A stretch of 64,000 nucleotides of DNA from Aldrovandia affinis (Eukaryota; Chordata; Actinopteri; Notacanthiformes; Halosauridae). Position 1 is the stretch's first letter. Every line of letters begins with the position of its first letter. Under the pieces are notes generated by a model. It searched no databases and had not been told where the DNA came from. It worked only from the letters and a program-made list of their open reading frames with translations. Positions 45,212-57,800 of the stretch are shown piece after piece. The translations under genes and the position numbers were made by a program. Where the stretch lies: the NCBI GenBank assembly GCA_029706075.1, contig JAINUG010000033.1, forward strand, positions 1,736,001 through 1,800,000, given 5' to 3'.

Positions 45212-45214
45212 TAC

Positions 45215-45900
45215 ATTCGGTATATAACAATTATTCACCCCCCTTTGGCATTTTTCACATTTTATTTTTTTACTTCATGGAATCAAAATGGATTTCTTGT
45301 CACTGATCAACACAAACTACTCTATAATGTCAAATAAAAAAACAAAGTATAAAGCTTTTTCTTAATTAATTACAAATAAAAAACAGACAATAATTTATGA
45401 CATAAGTATTCACCCCCCTTGACTTAATACAACTGTGAGTCTATCTGCATAAGTCTCTACCAGCTTTGGACATCTGTACATTGCAATTTTTGCCCATTCT
45501 TCTATACAAAAGAAGAGTGCTCAAGTTCCATCAGGTTGGAGTGGTAAACAACAATTTTCAAATCTTTCCACAGATTCTCAATGGGATTGAGGTCTGGGCT
45601 TTGACTGGCCCACTCCAGGACATTGATTTTTTTTTAAACCACTACAATGTGACTTTTTCTGTATGCTTTGGGTCATTCTCCTGCTGGAATATAAATCAAG
45701 TCGCTTGCAGACTGCAGCAGGTTTTCCTCCATGATTTGTCCATCCATTTTGCTCTCTATTCTGACAAGTTTTCCAGTCCCTGAAGCAGGGAAGCATCCCC
45801 ATAGCATTAGGCTGCCACAACCATGCTTCATGGTAGGGATAGTGTTCTTAGGATGATGCGCCGTGTTAGGCTTGCCAAAGGGGGTCAGTACTTTGTATAT
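45215..45900 (-). mobile_element. Tc1-like transposon remnant
   Basis: Starts in the subterminal TTATTCACCCCCCTTTGGCA, continues through the 3'UTR (TTACTTCATGGAATCAAAAT and similar) and into transposase sequence on the minus strand to about 45890. The family resembles fish Tc1 elements with AAGTATTCACCCCC internal repeats. The N-terminal half and the far end are absent. Confidence 0.8.
45485..45890 (-). pseudogene. Tc1-like transposase, middle and C-terminal fragments
   Basis: The frame 45673-45993 holds [20 protein letters not shown] and [19 protein letters not shown], the region after the first catalytic Asp. Further down, in other frames, are remnants of ENPKHTA-like and [17 protein letters not shown] blocks (about 45650 and 45590). 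At least two frame changes. The first 100 residues are missing. The amino-terminal part of the open frame, above about 45890, is unrelated flanking sequence. Confidence 0.72.
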
Positions 45901-46189
45901 TTTAAGTGAAAACCAAACCACACCAAAGCAAACAAAAAAACCTGTCATTCTTATTAGATAGCTAACATATTTGGTATTGTACTTTGGTCCCATAATAGAA
46001 ACAAAATCGAAACCTTAAGTGCCAAGCTGATTATTATTCAGTGGATTAGAGAGAACTTAGCTACCTAAAGAAATGTAACAGATGCAAATAGTATTATCAG
46101 TTATTGATACCAAACCCACAGGATAACAACAACAGGAACACAAGCGTATGCCATTAAACTGCTGTCTCATAAACTAACCAACTGCCCTC

Positions 46190-47370
46190 CATCCTCTCTC
46201 TCCTCTTTACAGCTATCTGCCATCATCTTTCCTTTATATCCTCCTCTCTAATGCTTACTGTTCTTCTTACAGTTTTCCTTCTGCCTTAACACAGACATGT
46301 CACACCAATTCTCAAAAAACTGTCCCTTGACCCCTGTTCTCGCACAACATCCTGGACCCTAATGTCTTCTTTTCCTTCATTATAGAACAGCTGCCTCCAT
46401 TCCTCTGTCATGATCTTATCAGACCTTTCTTCGGTGTTCGGTTGAGTTAACCACAATATCCTCCTATTCATCCCTGAGAGAATGGGAATATCAGGCTTTG
46501 CCTTGAGCCGGGTGCTTCCTACTTCTGCGACTGTCCTTATCAACTCATCATGAGAGGCTCCATCTTGACAGGACTCCCCAGGGCTCTTGTCCTTGGCCCC
46601 CTTCTGTTCTCCCTTTATGCAAAATCATTTGGATTTTTCATTTTTGCTCGTGATTTTTCCTACCTTTGTTATGCTGATCATAGCAGTTCTTTCTCGTCTC
46701 TGATTAACAGTATATGCACATGTGTCACTATATGCCTTGTGGAGATCTCTATCTTGATACCAACCCATAACCTACCAACCTACGGTTCCCACTGGACCTC
46801 CCTGTCGGTACCATCAGACCACTTCAGATGTTTAAGAGCATGGCTGCTTTGTTGTCTCTGAATGGGAAGGAAAATCACATGTCTAGCCACTTCTTACTTC
46901 CCTTCACAGAATCCTGATTGCATCTTTACATCAAACTCAAAGCCCCCATTCCAGATTACTGTGCAATCAAGGGCACAGCTACTTCCTGTCTTCCATCCAT
47001 CATCAGACCTTATGCCCCTGCATGAGCTCTACACTCAGCAACCTCGAAGTTCCTCTGTGGCAAACATCTCAAACCCTGCTCTCTTCCTCACTACCACCCC
47101 CCACACCCCAAGTGGTGGGATGAGCTACACTCACAATGTTCCAGATCCATCTGAAAACCTGCCTGTTACCAGTACCTTCATATGTACTATACTATACACA
47201 TTCTATAACATCAAGTACCTGATCACTCCATATACTAGGTACACTCTCCTTAAGTATTATGTTGCTCTTAATAATGGCTGTTAAGCACAAATTTGTTTTT
47301 GTGGTTCCTCCATTTTATATATCTTGGCACCATGCCCTGGGAATCACTTAATATTAAATAAATAAAGTTC
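46190..47370 (+). pseudogene. Decayed LINE reverse transcriptase
   Basis: On the plus strand, 46550-46700 reads [20 protein letters not shown] (motif B, normally [17 protein letters not shown]) followed by YLCYADHSSSFSS, motif C where YADD has become YADH. Further down (46960-47170) the C-terminal block is recognisable in pieces: LFLTTTPHTPSGGMSYTHN, then frame-changed SENLPVTSTF. AATAAATAAAG at about 47356-47366 may be the 3' end. Upstream, 46280-46540 looks like the fingers region in broken frames. Old copy, L2/CR1/Rex group by motif order, clade not certain. Confidence 0.65.
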
Positions 47371-49051
47371 CCTTCTTAGGTTCAGTTTTGTGGCTATAAA
47401 AAAAAAAAATCAATATCCATATTCCCAGCTACTCAGTGTTTCATAGCTTAAATTGAATATAAAATGAGGAAGCATACATAAGGAGATTAACACGAAGATA
47501 CTGATAATTACTCAGCCATTAAAATCAATATGAGATCAAACTAATTAAACACATCACAATGAGTTATTACACATGGTGAATTAAACATGGAGGCATACAA
47601 TTGCATGCTCTCACGTTCAGCAATTCACCTTTTGAGTTATGCCCTCTGATCTTGTTAGAGAGATTTCAAAATTACCTTGGACAAAAAAAATAATCTCTAA
47701 AGACCTCCAATGTCAGCTCTTCTAGATTGTTTTACATTGTCCTTTGAAAGAGCTGTTATTATTGTTATTGTTATGTTATTATTATTGTTTCATAACAGCT
47801 TTCCTAATTGAAAAAGAAATGTAGAAATGTAGAAATGCAGATCCCTTATTACCAAACAATCTACTTGAAAATATGTATGTGCCAAAAATAATCATAATCA
47901 GATGCTTGTAATGCTTGTAATAGTTCACTAGGGTCTCTCATCGGTAACAACAGCTGAATGTTTTGCAAAAACTTGGAAGATTCTTCCATGTGAATTAGGA
48001 ATTAGAAGGAATTTAGTTCGTGCATATCTGCTTTGCACCCAGCACCAGTGTTGGTTATCTGCTTCCTTCAAAATTAAGAGTACAAAAAATCCTTTGGTGT
48101 AGCACTGAAGGTCACCTTTGTCTCATAAAGGATTGTGACAATAGGAAATTAGGAAGGGCCCGATCTATTCAGAAGTCATTCTCATTCCATTAGCAGCAGT
48201 CAGACAGAATCAGAAAAAGTGCCAATTCAAACAATGAAATTTGTATTTCAGGATGTGAAGCGTTACTTTCCACCATCAATCATTCATTTGAAGGTTCATT
48301 TATTTTGCCTCATGATGCTTTGGCTCTAACGGAGACTATTGCAAGACTTAAAAAAAGACACTAAAATGCTCTTCAGCCAAACCATGCAGTACATTAAATG
48401 TAATTAATTAGAGCCAAGGAAATTCCTTTTATGTAATGTATACTTTCATTTAATTCCCAGAAAGCATGGGAAAAAAATAGTCTCAAACATTCCATGCCAT
48501 TAATTTGTAGGTAGCTATCGCTTCAGAGCTGGTTCAGTCCAAAGTTGGCTAATGTTTGTATTTAGATTGTATATGTTCAGCTTTTTATATCTTAATGGGT
48601 ACACTCATAGCATAGAGGGTTAGTAAATAAAGTGTAAAATTAACAAGTAATTTCAGCATAAAAATAATAATTTTGTTTGCTACATTTACTTGAAAAAGTG
48701 TTTTCAGCCAAACTTACAATATTTTTTTTATCTTGATGCATTATTATATCCAATTTGAATGCACAATTTTGCATCAGCTTAACAACAGACAAATATTGAG
48801 TTGGGTCAATGAAAATATCTGGTTGACTCGTTGACCTAGTGCGTGTCAGGCGCGTGTGTGTCAGAGCCTCACTGTCAAACTGACTGAGCTGTTGGATTAA
48901 ACAACATTTAAACTTATTTGTTGAGTAACTAGTGTTACATTATTTTATTCCTAATCATACCTGCTGACACTATTGCAAGGAATTGCCTTCATTGATGCTA
49001 AACAAACGCGTCTGCCACATTGTCTGTTACTTGCGGTTGCTACTTCTTGTA
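47371..49051. other. Unique AT-rich DNA, no gene seen
   Basis: No transposon or exon recognised. The 48390-48520 stretch (AATGTAATTAATTAGAGCC and following) is non-repetitive with homeodomain-type TAATTA cores. A TTATTG-rich tract lies at 47758-47790. Confidence 0.45.
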
Positions 49052-49381
49052 TGTAGCGTAGCCACTAAGGTAATGTCCCATAGGCCCTTGCGAAAGCTAC
49101 AGCTATAATTTATTATGTAGTTTTGTTCATGCTGTAATACTTGTATAATTGTGGAATGCTGTTTGTATGAAGGTCTCTCTCTCCCCTATTACGGAGGGTT
49201 ATTGTATGTGATCCTTTGTGTTGTGCACCATGATGGTAGGTGTATGTGTAAATAGCGACCCCCGTGTATTTGTTGTATTACTACCTGGTGTCTCAATGCT
49301 TTGTTCTAATAAAGCTGGTAGCGCTATGGAAAAAAAAATCATTCCTTGCTTCAGTAGTCACTGCTACATTGGATCGCTACA
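49052..49381 (+). mobile_element. Possible solo LTR (330 bp)
   Basis: Begins TGTAGCG and ends CGCTACA, a perfect 7-bp inverted end of TG...CA form. AATAAA at 49308-49313 is followed about 15 nt later by an A-run (49330-49338). Size and layout suit a small LTR, but no 4-6 bp TSD is evident, so the call is tentative. Confidence 0.4.
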
Positions 49382-50715
49382 ATTTGCATGAACATTTTTG
49401 AGTACAATGCAAACAAAATTGAACGTTAGACCAACTTTGGTGAATTACGTAGGTTCAACTTATTTAAACTTTCAGATGTTGAAGAAAATCATATTGGTGG
49501 TACTTAATTTAGTTGTGTTAGTCTGACAATGATAGCTTCATAGCATGTACTTAATAACAACCAATTTGGGATTATGGGTGCATGGAAATGATTACCTCCT
49601 AGTAGATCCAGTATATTCTTTTTTATAGTGTATATTTACTTATTTATGTTTATTTATAACCTAATAATGTAAATAGTGATCACCTGTAATTGTAGAATAG
49701 ATCATAATTGTGATGACAAATGACCAATGATAAAAACTTATCGGCTATCTAATAATTTTGATTTCTAGGAGAAGTAGATATAATTTAAAATAATTCTCAC
49801 AAGGTAACATAAGACAGTAGGAGCAAAAGAATGATCAAAATGGGCTATATCATTTTAAAGTCTTGCTAGTTGAATCATGTACACATGAAAGCAGTTTAAA
49901 ATGTCTTGCCTTTTGTGCACCTGATAGCAGTTTACTCACGTCTCCTCAGTACAGTGATTGGGTGATTAGGAGAGCAGGGCACATGTATCCCTCACCTGAG
50001 GCCCTTATTGTATTGACTGTCCTTTTTTTGAGAGGGATAGTACATGGGTCTGTGTTTGTGTGTGTGCAATTGTGCATGTGTGTGTTGTACATGTGAGTGC
50101 AAGTATACACGCATGCATGCATTTGCACTAGCCTATGGAATGAAATTGAAATGAAAAAATGACATTTTGCTGCTAGACAGAGAACCAGGGTTCGAGCTGT
50201 GAGTTATCTGGGTGATAGTGATGTCTTCCAGGTAATACAACAACAACAGAGTGAAGTCATATGTGTTTGATGTGGGGGCTATTTATTAATTTGCAATGTA
50301 TGTATTTATATTTTGTGTTACATACTGTTAACATGTTATTATTTATATATATATATGAAGAATAAACCACAACAAACCATGCATTCTCTGTGCGTATGTA
50401 TTGTAGAGGTGGGTATGAGTATTTATATTGTGGCACTGAGACAGGATGGTGGTTGTATTTTCACATTGTTAGTAGATTAATACCCTTGGCTTCCAGGGAT
50501 AGCGCAAGCCATTATTTGTTTGGCTGATTGTCTTGCCTGCTCAGTGCTGACTGCTGACTGCAGTGCTCTGCTCTCCACCTGAGCGGTTTGTGTGATTCTT
50601 CCCAAGGTTCACCTAGGGGGACTGGGGTTTGGAGTTGGGGTGGTGAGATGTGAGGGGGGAGAGTGACATACCCATCAGGCTGTTTATCATGTAAGGCTTG
50701 ATAGTTGGCCATGTT
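49382..50715. other. Unique DNA, no gene seen
   Basis: AT-rich sequence with a TG-rich tract at 50045-50105 and a (TA)n run near 50345. No gene or element recognised. Confidence 0.5.
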
Positions 50716-51270
50716 GAAATCTAAGAAGGGCAACACTTTTATTTAGCATGGTCACATAATACCTTTCATAGGGTGTCATGTCCATTCAAAACTAGGACAT
50801 ACCCTGGTTATGACAATCTGCAGTTTGTGTTATGACACAATTGGCATAACTCCTGCATATAAGGTTCGCTATGGCAGGAATCATAACACTGTATCGCCAT
50901 GATATAAAAAGACCATGTCAATAATTGGTTAAAAGTTATGACAACTTGCCAAATAGTGATACCTCATGCGAAACACCTTGTCATGAGTTTATATTATTTT
51001 ATATGTAGATTGGGAGTTCATCTTGATACATAAATGATGTACCAATCTTAATTTGCTGTGACTGGAATGGATCAAATGGGCTCATTTTATGTTGTATTTG
51101 TGAGGTGCATGACAGTGTCATGACATTATTTAGAGCATGTCAAATAAAGTGATATCATTTTCACCTGTCAATAATATGTTAAAGGAGGAATGATAGTGAA
51201 ACTCAAGGTGAAGCTTATGGTGGCATCATGACATTTTCCAAGTCATAGGAGAGGTGCATGACATAAGAGG
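50716..51270. repeat. Interspersed repeat rich in ATGACA/TGTCAT motifs
   Basis: At least a dozen occurrences of ATGACA, TGTCAT, TTATGAC or GTCATGA in 550 bp, on both strands (for example 50796, 50860, 50934, 50978, 51112, 51118, 51227, 51258). This density is typical of non-autonomous DNA transposons whose transposase-binding motif is repeated subterminally. Clear terminal repeats could not be fixed, so edges are approximate. Confidence 0.5.
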
Positions 51271-52697
51271 TGGAAAAATAGCTAAAAACGTCTTGAAAGA
51301 CTTGAAAAGAGCAGGCCCTGAAATGACTGGAAAGTACTTCCGCAACTAACCGACTATGCCAACAGTACCTACTAAATTGTATACTGTTTCATTAATACTA
51401 CTACTAATAATAATAATAATCATCATAATCATTATAATAAACTTTATCTTTGCACTTTCCAACAAAGGACAATACAAATATGTTAAAAATATACACATAC
51501 TGAGAAAATAAAAGGAACTACATTTTACTATAGAATATACATATGTATGATAGAGAAAACTAAATAATTAAGGGAAATAAAAATAGAATTACACATAATT
51601 AACTCAGGTTGCCAAAATGCTTTCGAAGAATAAAGCCTTTGAAATGCATTAGTTAAACATCTGGAAACTGGTTATGACACGTATTTTCGAATATACAGAG
51701 AAGAACATGATAAATTAGATCTAAAAATCAGCCCCACCAGAGTGCTATTATTTCTGTATGCAAATTTGTCTTATCTATTTAACATTCCTCCCCCAGCAGG
51801 AGAATATTGTGTACAACTTCCATCCTGGGAAATCAGGGAAATCTACAGGGGCTTTAATGGCTGCATAGGTCTATTTATACTGTAGCTTAACACAAATTAG
51901 CTTCTTTAAGTTAATTTCAGTTTCTGAAAGTTTTTCATCAATGTTAATGGAATTATACTGTATATACAAAATGTACAAATATTGTAACCTTGACTTGACC
52001 TTGAACTCATGTACCATGTCATTATACCATTCTATTTTTTCCTTTGCTGTTTGCCAGGGTGAAAACATGAATTTAACCTAGCTCATATATGGATCTTTAA
52101 GGGTGTTGCTGTTCAATTTGTCTCATTAAAGGAATTTACTGTAATTTGCAAATGTATTTCAGTTTGTTATCCACAGTTGTCTAGCTGACATTATTTAGTC
52201 CATTAGTTAGACCCTAGGTTATCCTACAAAGTTAGCCTCCTAGGTTTGTCTCTTTTTGGTCATTTATATAGTTCTATGAGAATTGGGGTTTGGTATATAA
52301 GTATTTGGTTTGATATACTTTTAATTGTTGTCCTTGTATTGGTCACTCACATGATATGTCCAACTAATCACTTTTCCTAAAGGTATCTAGCTATCTAGGT
52401 AGACACCATTTTTAAAGGGTAATTTTAAGGTTAACTACTGATATATTTTTAGAGAATACTTTAAACTTTAAATCGACTGAATCAAAATGGTGTAGACCAG
52501 CCCAAAAGCAAATGCTAAACCATGCCATGCTCAGTTTAATCCTGGAGCCAATTATACTTTCTAACACCCTTCAACCATTATTTTCACACGGTATGGAAAA
52601 GTACAGAAAGGCATAATTCATTTGATTGATTTACTACTCTTTGGGCTAGATTTACAAAAGGATTGTGTGTGCATTGTGCAGCTAAAAAAACAGTAAA
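51271..52697. other. Unique AT-rich DNA, no gene seen
   Basis: Contains an (AAT)n-like tract at 51396-51440. No coding sequence or element recognised. Confidence 0.5.
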
Positions 52698-52953
52698 GGT
52701 TTGCAAAAATCCTCCCACAGTCCAAAGACATGCACGTTAGGCTAATTGGAGAGTCTAAATTGCCCGTAGGTATGAGTGTGTGAGTGAATGGTGTGTGTGC
52801 CCTGTGATGGATTGGCGACCTGTCCAGGGTGTATTCCTGCCTCTCGCCCGGAACGCATGCTGGGATAGGCTCCAGCACCCCCCCCCGCGACCCTGACCAG
52901 GAATAAGCGGCTTAGACAATGGATGGATGGATGGATGGATGGTTTGCAAAAAT
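52698..52953 (+). mobile_element. 5'-truncated SINE-like retroposon with 13-bp TSD and (ATGG)n tail
   Basis: GGTTTGCAAAAAT at 52698-52710 and 52941-52953 flanks 230 bp. The insert begins CCTCCCACAGTCCAAAGACA, continues GGCGACCTGTCCAGGGTGTA and GGGATAGGCTCCAGCAC, then AATAAGCGGCTTAGACAATG and (ATGG)n. It is the same family as 20929-21136 and shares its first 70 bp with the SINE at 30240-30564. The tRNA head is missing. The three minus-strand open frames over it are not genes. Confidence 0.9.
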
Positions 52954-53849
52954 GTGTGTGGGATTTAGTGATCACTCATACAAGGTAAAATGTTCAAACT
53001 GGGACTTTTGGGGGATAGTCTCACTGCACATTTGCCCTTTGTCAGGAGGTATGTCAATCATTTTCAAACTGCATTTATAAGGCTTAATTTATGCATTCAA
53101 GATACCTTCATAATTCATCATGACATGTTTGATGCTTTGTCATTTTTGACATAAGAATCTATACATATACAAGATGGACTTTGTGAATAGTTGATTTTGT
53201 TATGGTCCTTCTTTACATATATTGAAAACCTTTCCATGTTGTATTCTTTAGCAAGACATACCCCTTTGTCCCCTAAATGGAAAGTGTGACTCATTATCAA
53301 TTCATGCTCACCTTTTTTCAATGATAATAAGGAGATCAATAAGGTGTAATTGTGTAGTCTACTTCCAGTTTCATATCCTATTTTGGTTGGCTTGTCAGTC
53401 CATAACTCAGAGGTTCATATTTCTGAGGTTCTACTGTACTACGTGTGTGTCAGGCCTAATGCTACATATTTGGCTCTTACTGAGGGCAGCCATAAAAAAA
53501 ACGTCCACGTTGGCAAATAAAATGGCATCCTGTTTGCAAAAATATATACTTACACAATACTTACACAATTGACTAGATATGCAAATTGAAAAATGTATGA
53601 AAATTTCAGACTGTATCTAGTCTACTGTTTTGTTATCATCATTAATTCCACTGATACCCCTCAGTTCATGAGTGTGAAGCTTCAAGTGGCCATAGCAAGA
53701 CTACACTAAAAACAGTGCTTTGACAGGATGAGCTACTCAACAGCCTCATCAATCCTGACATTATGAAAATAAAGTTATGCTGCTTTTCAATAGAAAAAAC
53801 TTGAATTTGGACCATTGGACAACTATATTTACAGTATCCTTTCAAGAAA
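52954..53849. other. Unique DNA, no gene seen
   Basis: No element or exon recognised. Confidence 0.5.
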
Positions 53850-54305
53850 TGTAACAGTGGGTGGAAGGCCTCGGTCTCGGCAGCGGAATCAGGGCGATTA
53901 GCAGCCACGCCTACTGGCAGAGCAACCAGAGCACACACCGGTCCTGTGTCTAATAATTATATCTGTGTACTTAAAACTGCTCTGCTCTCTTCAGTAGGGG
54001 CTGGAACCAGGAAGGAGAAGGCTGGCAAGACCGAGAAGCAAACTGAAAAGTTGCGTATGTGTTTAGCGTTTGCCAAAAGGCTTATTTGATTTAGTTTGTT
54101 ATTTTTCAGTAATTGTTTTTGTCCAGAACCCGTGATGGCAATGGACGAAGGGTTTTTATATTATTTATTTAACTTATCTCTTGCTCTTGTTCTCTTCCCC
54201 ATGGCTGGGAGAAGAGAACAACAATCGCAAATACAGGACCGGTCCTTGGACCCTAAATCCACTCTCCGTCTCTGGCTGCTCTGTTCTCGTCCACGGATTG
54301 TTACG
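53850..54305 (+). mobile_element. Possible solo LTR
   Basis: A GC-richer block within AT-rich DNA. It starts TGTAACAGTGGG and ends GGATTGTTACG, so the ends nearly form TGTAAC...GTTACA with one substitution. Interior features such as GGCGATTAGCAGCCACGCC are reminiscent of fish Gypsy LTRs. No TSD or primer-binding site is visible, hence low confidence. Overlapping frames at 54096-54399 have no domain. Confidence 0.3.
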
Positions 54306-54492
54306 GGCATGTGACACAGTGCAACCCCCTTCACCTTCACCCTTTGGATTGCAAACAGCTAAGTTCCTCATTTTTATACATTTTTATAAATCTGTGTGAA
54401 ACATTGGGTAGGCAGCTTCTGATTATTAAAGAAGTGAGCCCTTTTTTGTAGTTTTGCTCTTTTTTTGCTCATGCAAGACATGCAGCTTGACA

Positions 54493-54800
54493 ATTCCAGT
54501 AGAACTGGAATGAAATGCAGGAACCTGAAGAGCTTGAGCACCAGTAAAATAAATAATCGAACTAAAATTCAAAATATCCCCTTTAAATAAGCAGCTCCTT
54601 CCCCCTTGCTCCTTCCCCTTGGGATGTAGCAGCTTCCCAGAGCAATATCCAGTAGAACTGGAATGAAATGCAGGAACCAGTAGAACTAAAATTCAAAAAC
54701 TGGATGTTGACTTTAAATGCAGGAACCTGAAGAGCTTTGAGCACCAGAACTGGAAAAATAAATAATCGCACCACTAAAATAAATAATCAAAATCAAAATA
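54493..54800. repeat. Scrambled local duplication
   Basis: CCAGTAGAACTGGAATGAAA followed by TGCAGGAACC occurs at 54496 and 54650. GCAGGAACCTGAAGAGCTT followed by GAGCACCAG occurs at 54518 and 54719. AAAATAAATAATCG and ACTAAAATTCAAAA are also each repeated. The copies are in changed order, as left by several small template-switch duplications. Confidence 0.8.
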
Positions 54801-57800
54801 TCCCTAGGATGTTAGGAAATCCCCAAGTATTAAAAAATGATAACCAAGTGAGGCCTAAAATGTTCCAGATGTACTATTGATTAACATGGTAAAACACATG
54901 TTGGATATTCTGCAGGCACAGGGTAGACTACACTCCAGTGCCAATGAGGCCCCTCTCCAACTGACGAGAAGCTAAAATGGCAGGAGAATGACAGGGGACA
55001 GGTGATGTAAAGCGAATAAGCCCTCAACATGTTGCACTCTCTGGTCTGAAACGTAGCATAATCAGTGATTTGTGCTTATGCCAGGCTGACGCCACACAAG
55101 TTAAATATAATATATGAGCCAATGAAAAGAAGTAAGTAAGATGGACAGCTGAAGCTATGCGTGGAAATTTGAGATCCCAGAATTCCTTAACAAGTGAAAC
55201 TAATGAGATTTAAAAAAAAAAAGAAAAGAAAAGTGAAACAGATTAATTACAGCCAATCAAAGCACTTCGCCCTTTAGGAAATGTGTTACAGCAGAGTGAT
55301 GTTTTGTTTGATTAAAACAAAAAAGCCTTCAATGATAAATATGAAGAATGTTATGATTCTTCATCATCATTTTAGTATTATTCTCTTTATCATTCCGCAA
55401 AGGATGCTGTGCGCCCATATTTGGAAGTATTTTCTTTAGACTGCAACAGTGTTCATTAAAACAGTGAAGAGTGCAGTGTTTTTGTAGTGGCCTGCTGCGG
55501 ACCATCTGGTGCTGCTAGTTAAGTTCACCAACAGCTCACTTGCACACAGTGCATCATTTTACTGAGTGGAGCTCTACCTAAGACCCAGATCCCCTTGGGA
55601 TAATAACTTAATTAACTTCTGAAGGAATTTGGAACACTTCTGTGTGTGGTGGAGAGGGCGTAGATTGTAGGGGAGGCCCGCCTCTGGCCTTCTCGGATTC
55701 TCCTCTGGGTCTCCATCTCAGCCATGCAGGCCCAAGAAGGTTGCGTAACAACGCAGAGCCCCAAAAAGGCATGTCCTTCAATGCCTCTTGTTTGGGATTG
55801 GCACTGACTTCACACAGAGGGTGAAAGATGAAAAGGTGATATTGCCTGGCTTGTTTAAGCAGCGGCGAAGACGGGCAAGTCTGGGCGGCCCTCCAGAGAT
55901 GGATGGAACGTGCAACGGTTAAGCAGCCATTATCTGACTACATCAGTTCTGGTGAAAACCTTTAGTGACACTACCTTTCAGCTTGGTCTCAAACCCATGC
56001 ACTGCAAAGTCCTAATTGTTTCCCCTATAATCTATTAGCACAATCGTCACAAGTGGCTCTATCAGATCAACCTCAGTGCTTGGCCATTCTCTTCCCCCAC
56101 AGATCTATAGAGCCACTGTCTGGAGTCTCAGCTATTTACCACACTCTGACAGGGAGGAAAACACCACAGATTCACCAGGTGTCTAAGGGCTTTTTAACTC
56201 AGTGTGATGGCTCCCATAAACAAACCAATTATGACAAGTCCTCTGTCCTGTTGCAGGAGAATGTGACCCAGGAGTGACATTTCATAAAATAAGGAAGGTG
56301 CTGTAACGCTAACCCGCAATGCTATATTACTTCTCTTTTTTTACCCTCCTGCTTGGTACTCTAAAGCTATTGCATAGCCCTGTTGTGGTGGCTTAATAAA
56401 AAATTCACTAGATTATGGATGAGTGCATTAAATCTTAATGAAGCATGTTTAAGTTAAAACAGCAGATCACACGTGTCTCCTTAGGAATGATGCTGAGCAC
56501 TAGTTATGGTTCCACAGGACTTTATTGGTCTGTATTGTAACAGCTTGTACCGTTGAGAAAACCACAATCTTCCCTGCTGAAACCTGGCTTAAACATATGC
56601 TATATAAAATGTAAATAATGCATTTCTCCCTGAATAGGGAAATCTTGAAGGGAAATAGTAGAAGAAATATGTAGATCAGATACTTACAATGAGTTAAGAG
56701 CCTCCACACACACCATAGGGGGCTGTTTCCACAGTGGCACAGTGGACAGCCAAATGGCTAGGCATAAGCACCAAATGTTCTCAAATTGGTGCCAAGAATG
56801 ACTAAATCACTACAGAGGGTTTATAGATGACAAAAATAGCCCAATACATTATTTGGGGTACATGGACATTTAAAGAAAAAATAGTTATTGGCTAATAGTA
56901 ATAGTTATAGATTATTTTGTTCCAGTATGATTTTCAGAACAATATAGTCTCTTAGATGAACCAGAGCCAGTTATGATTCATTTGTATACAAGGCTGATTT
57001 GGCAAGATATCATTACATTTCACTTGACTGGAAGCTTCTGGGTGGCCCATTCTGTTAAAGGTACTGTGTGGATGAACCCAACAAATCCAGACAGTGCTGG
57101 ATTCATAAATGACCCATGCCAGTGCTGGCCGTTACCATAAAATGTAGGCCATTATGCAATTACATTCTGTGAGATGAGGGGAGACACATTTAAGACGGAC
57201 CACTTGTTCTGCGAGAAACTCACACGTTTTCAAAAGTGACGGTGACGGAATCTTAAACAAATGAAGGGGAGGTAGGTTTTGACATGGTTTGGTGAAGGCA
57301 TGGATGAACATTCCATTTTATACAGTCTCTACACACACAAAACGTAAGCACTTTTGCTACTTCTATATGCAATCCATATGTTACAGGCGTCTCCAGACAG
57401 GAGCGCACAAGATTAAGCATCATATGTTTGCTTTTGGGCACAGGCATGAGCATTCATAGACCTTTTGTTCTAATTAAGTTAAAGACCTCCCTTTATCGGA
57501 AATGTTCCTGCCAAGCAAGGATGAAAACTGCTCCTGAAAGACCTCCTTCACTGGGCCTAACATCAGATATGCATGTGACCAGACTTTCTCAGGGGTAAAG
57601 AGATGCAGAGAGACATGGCTCCTGCATGGCTGGTGAAAAGGTCAAGTTGCAATTGCTGCAAATGAGGATATTTATTCATGAGTGCAAGGATGCGCTCTTA
57701 ATCCACATGAGATGCATCGTGATGGGGAAGCAAAAGTTATCCTGTGGTTTCACTTTATGGCTTGAGCTATGAGCGTTGTGCAATGCAGGTTACTTAGATT

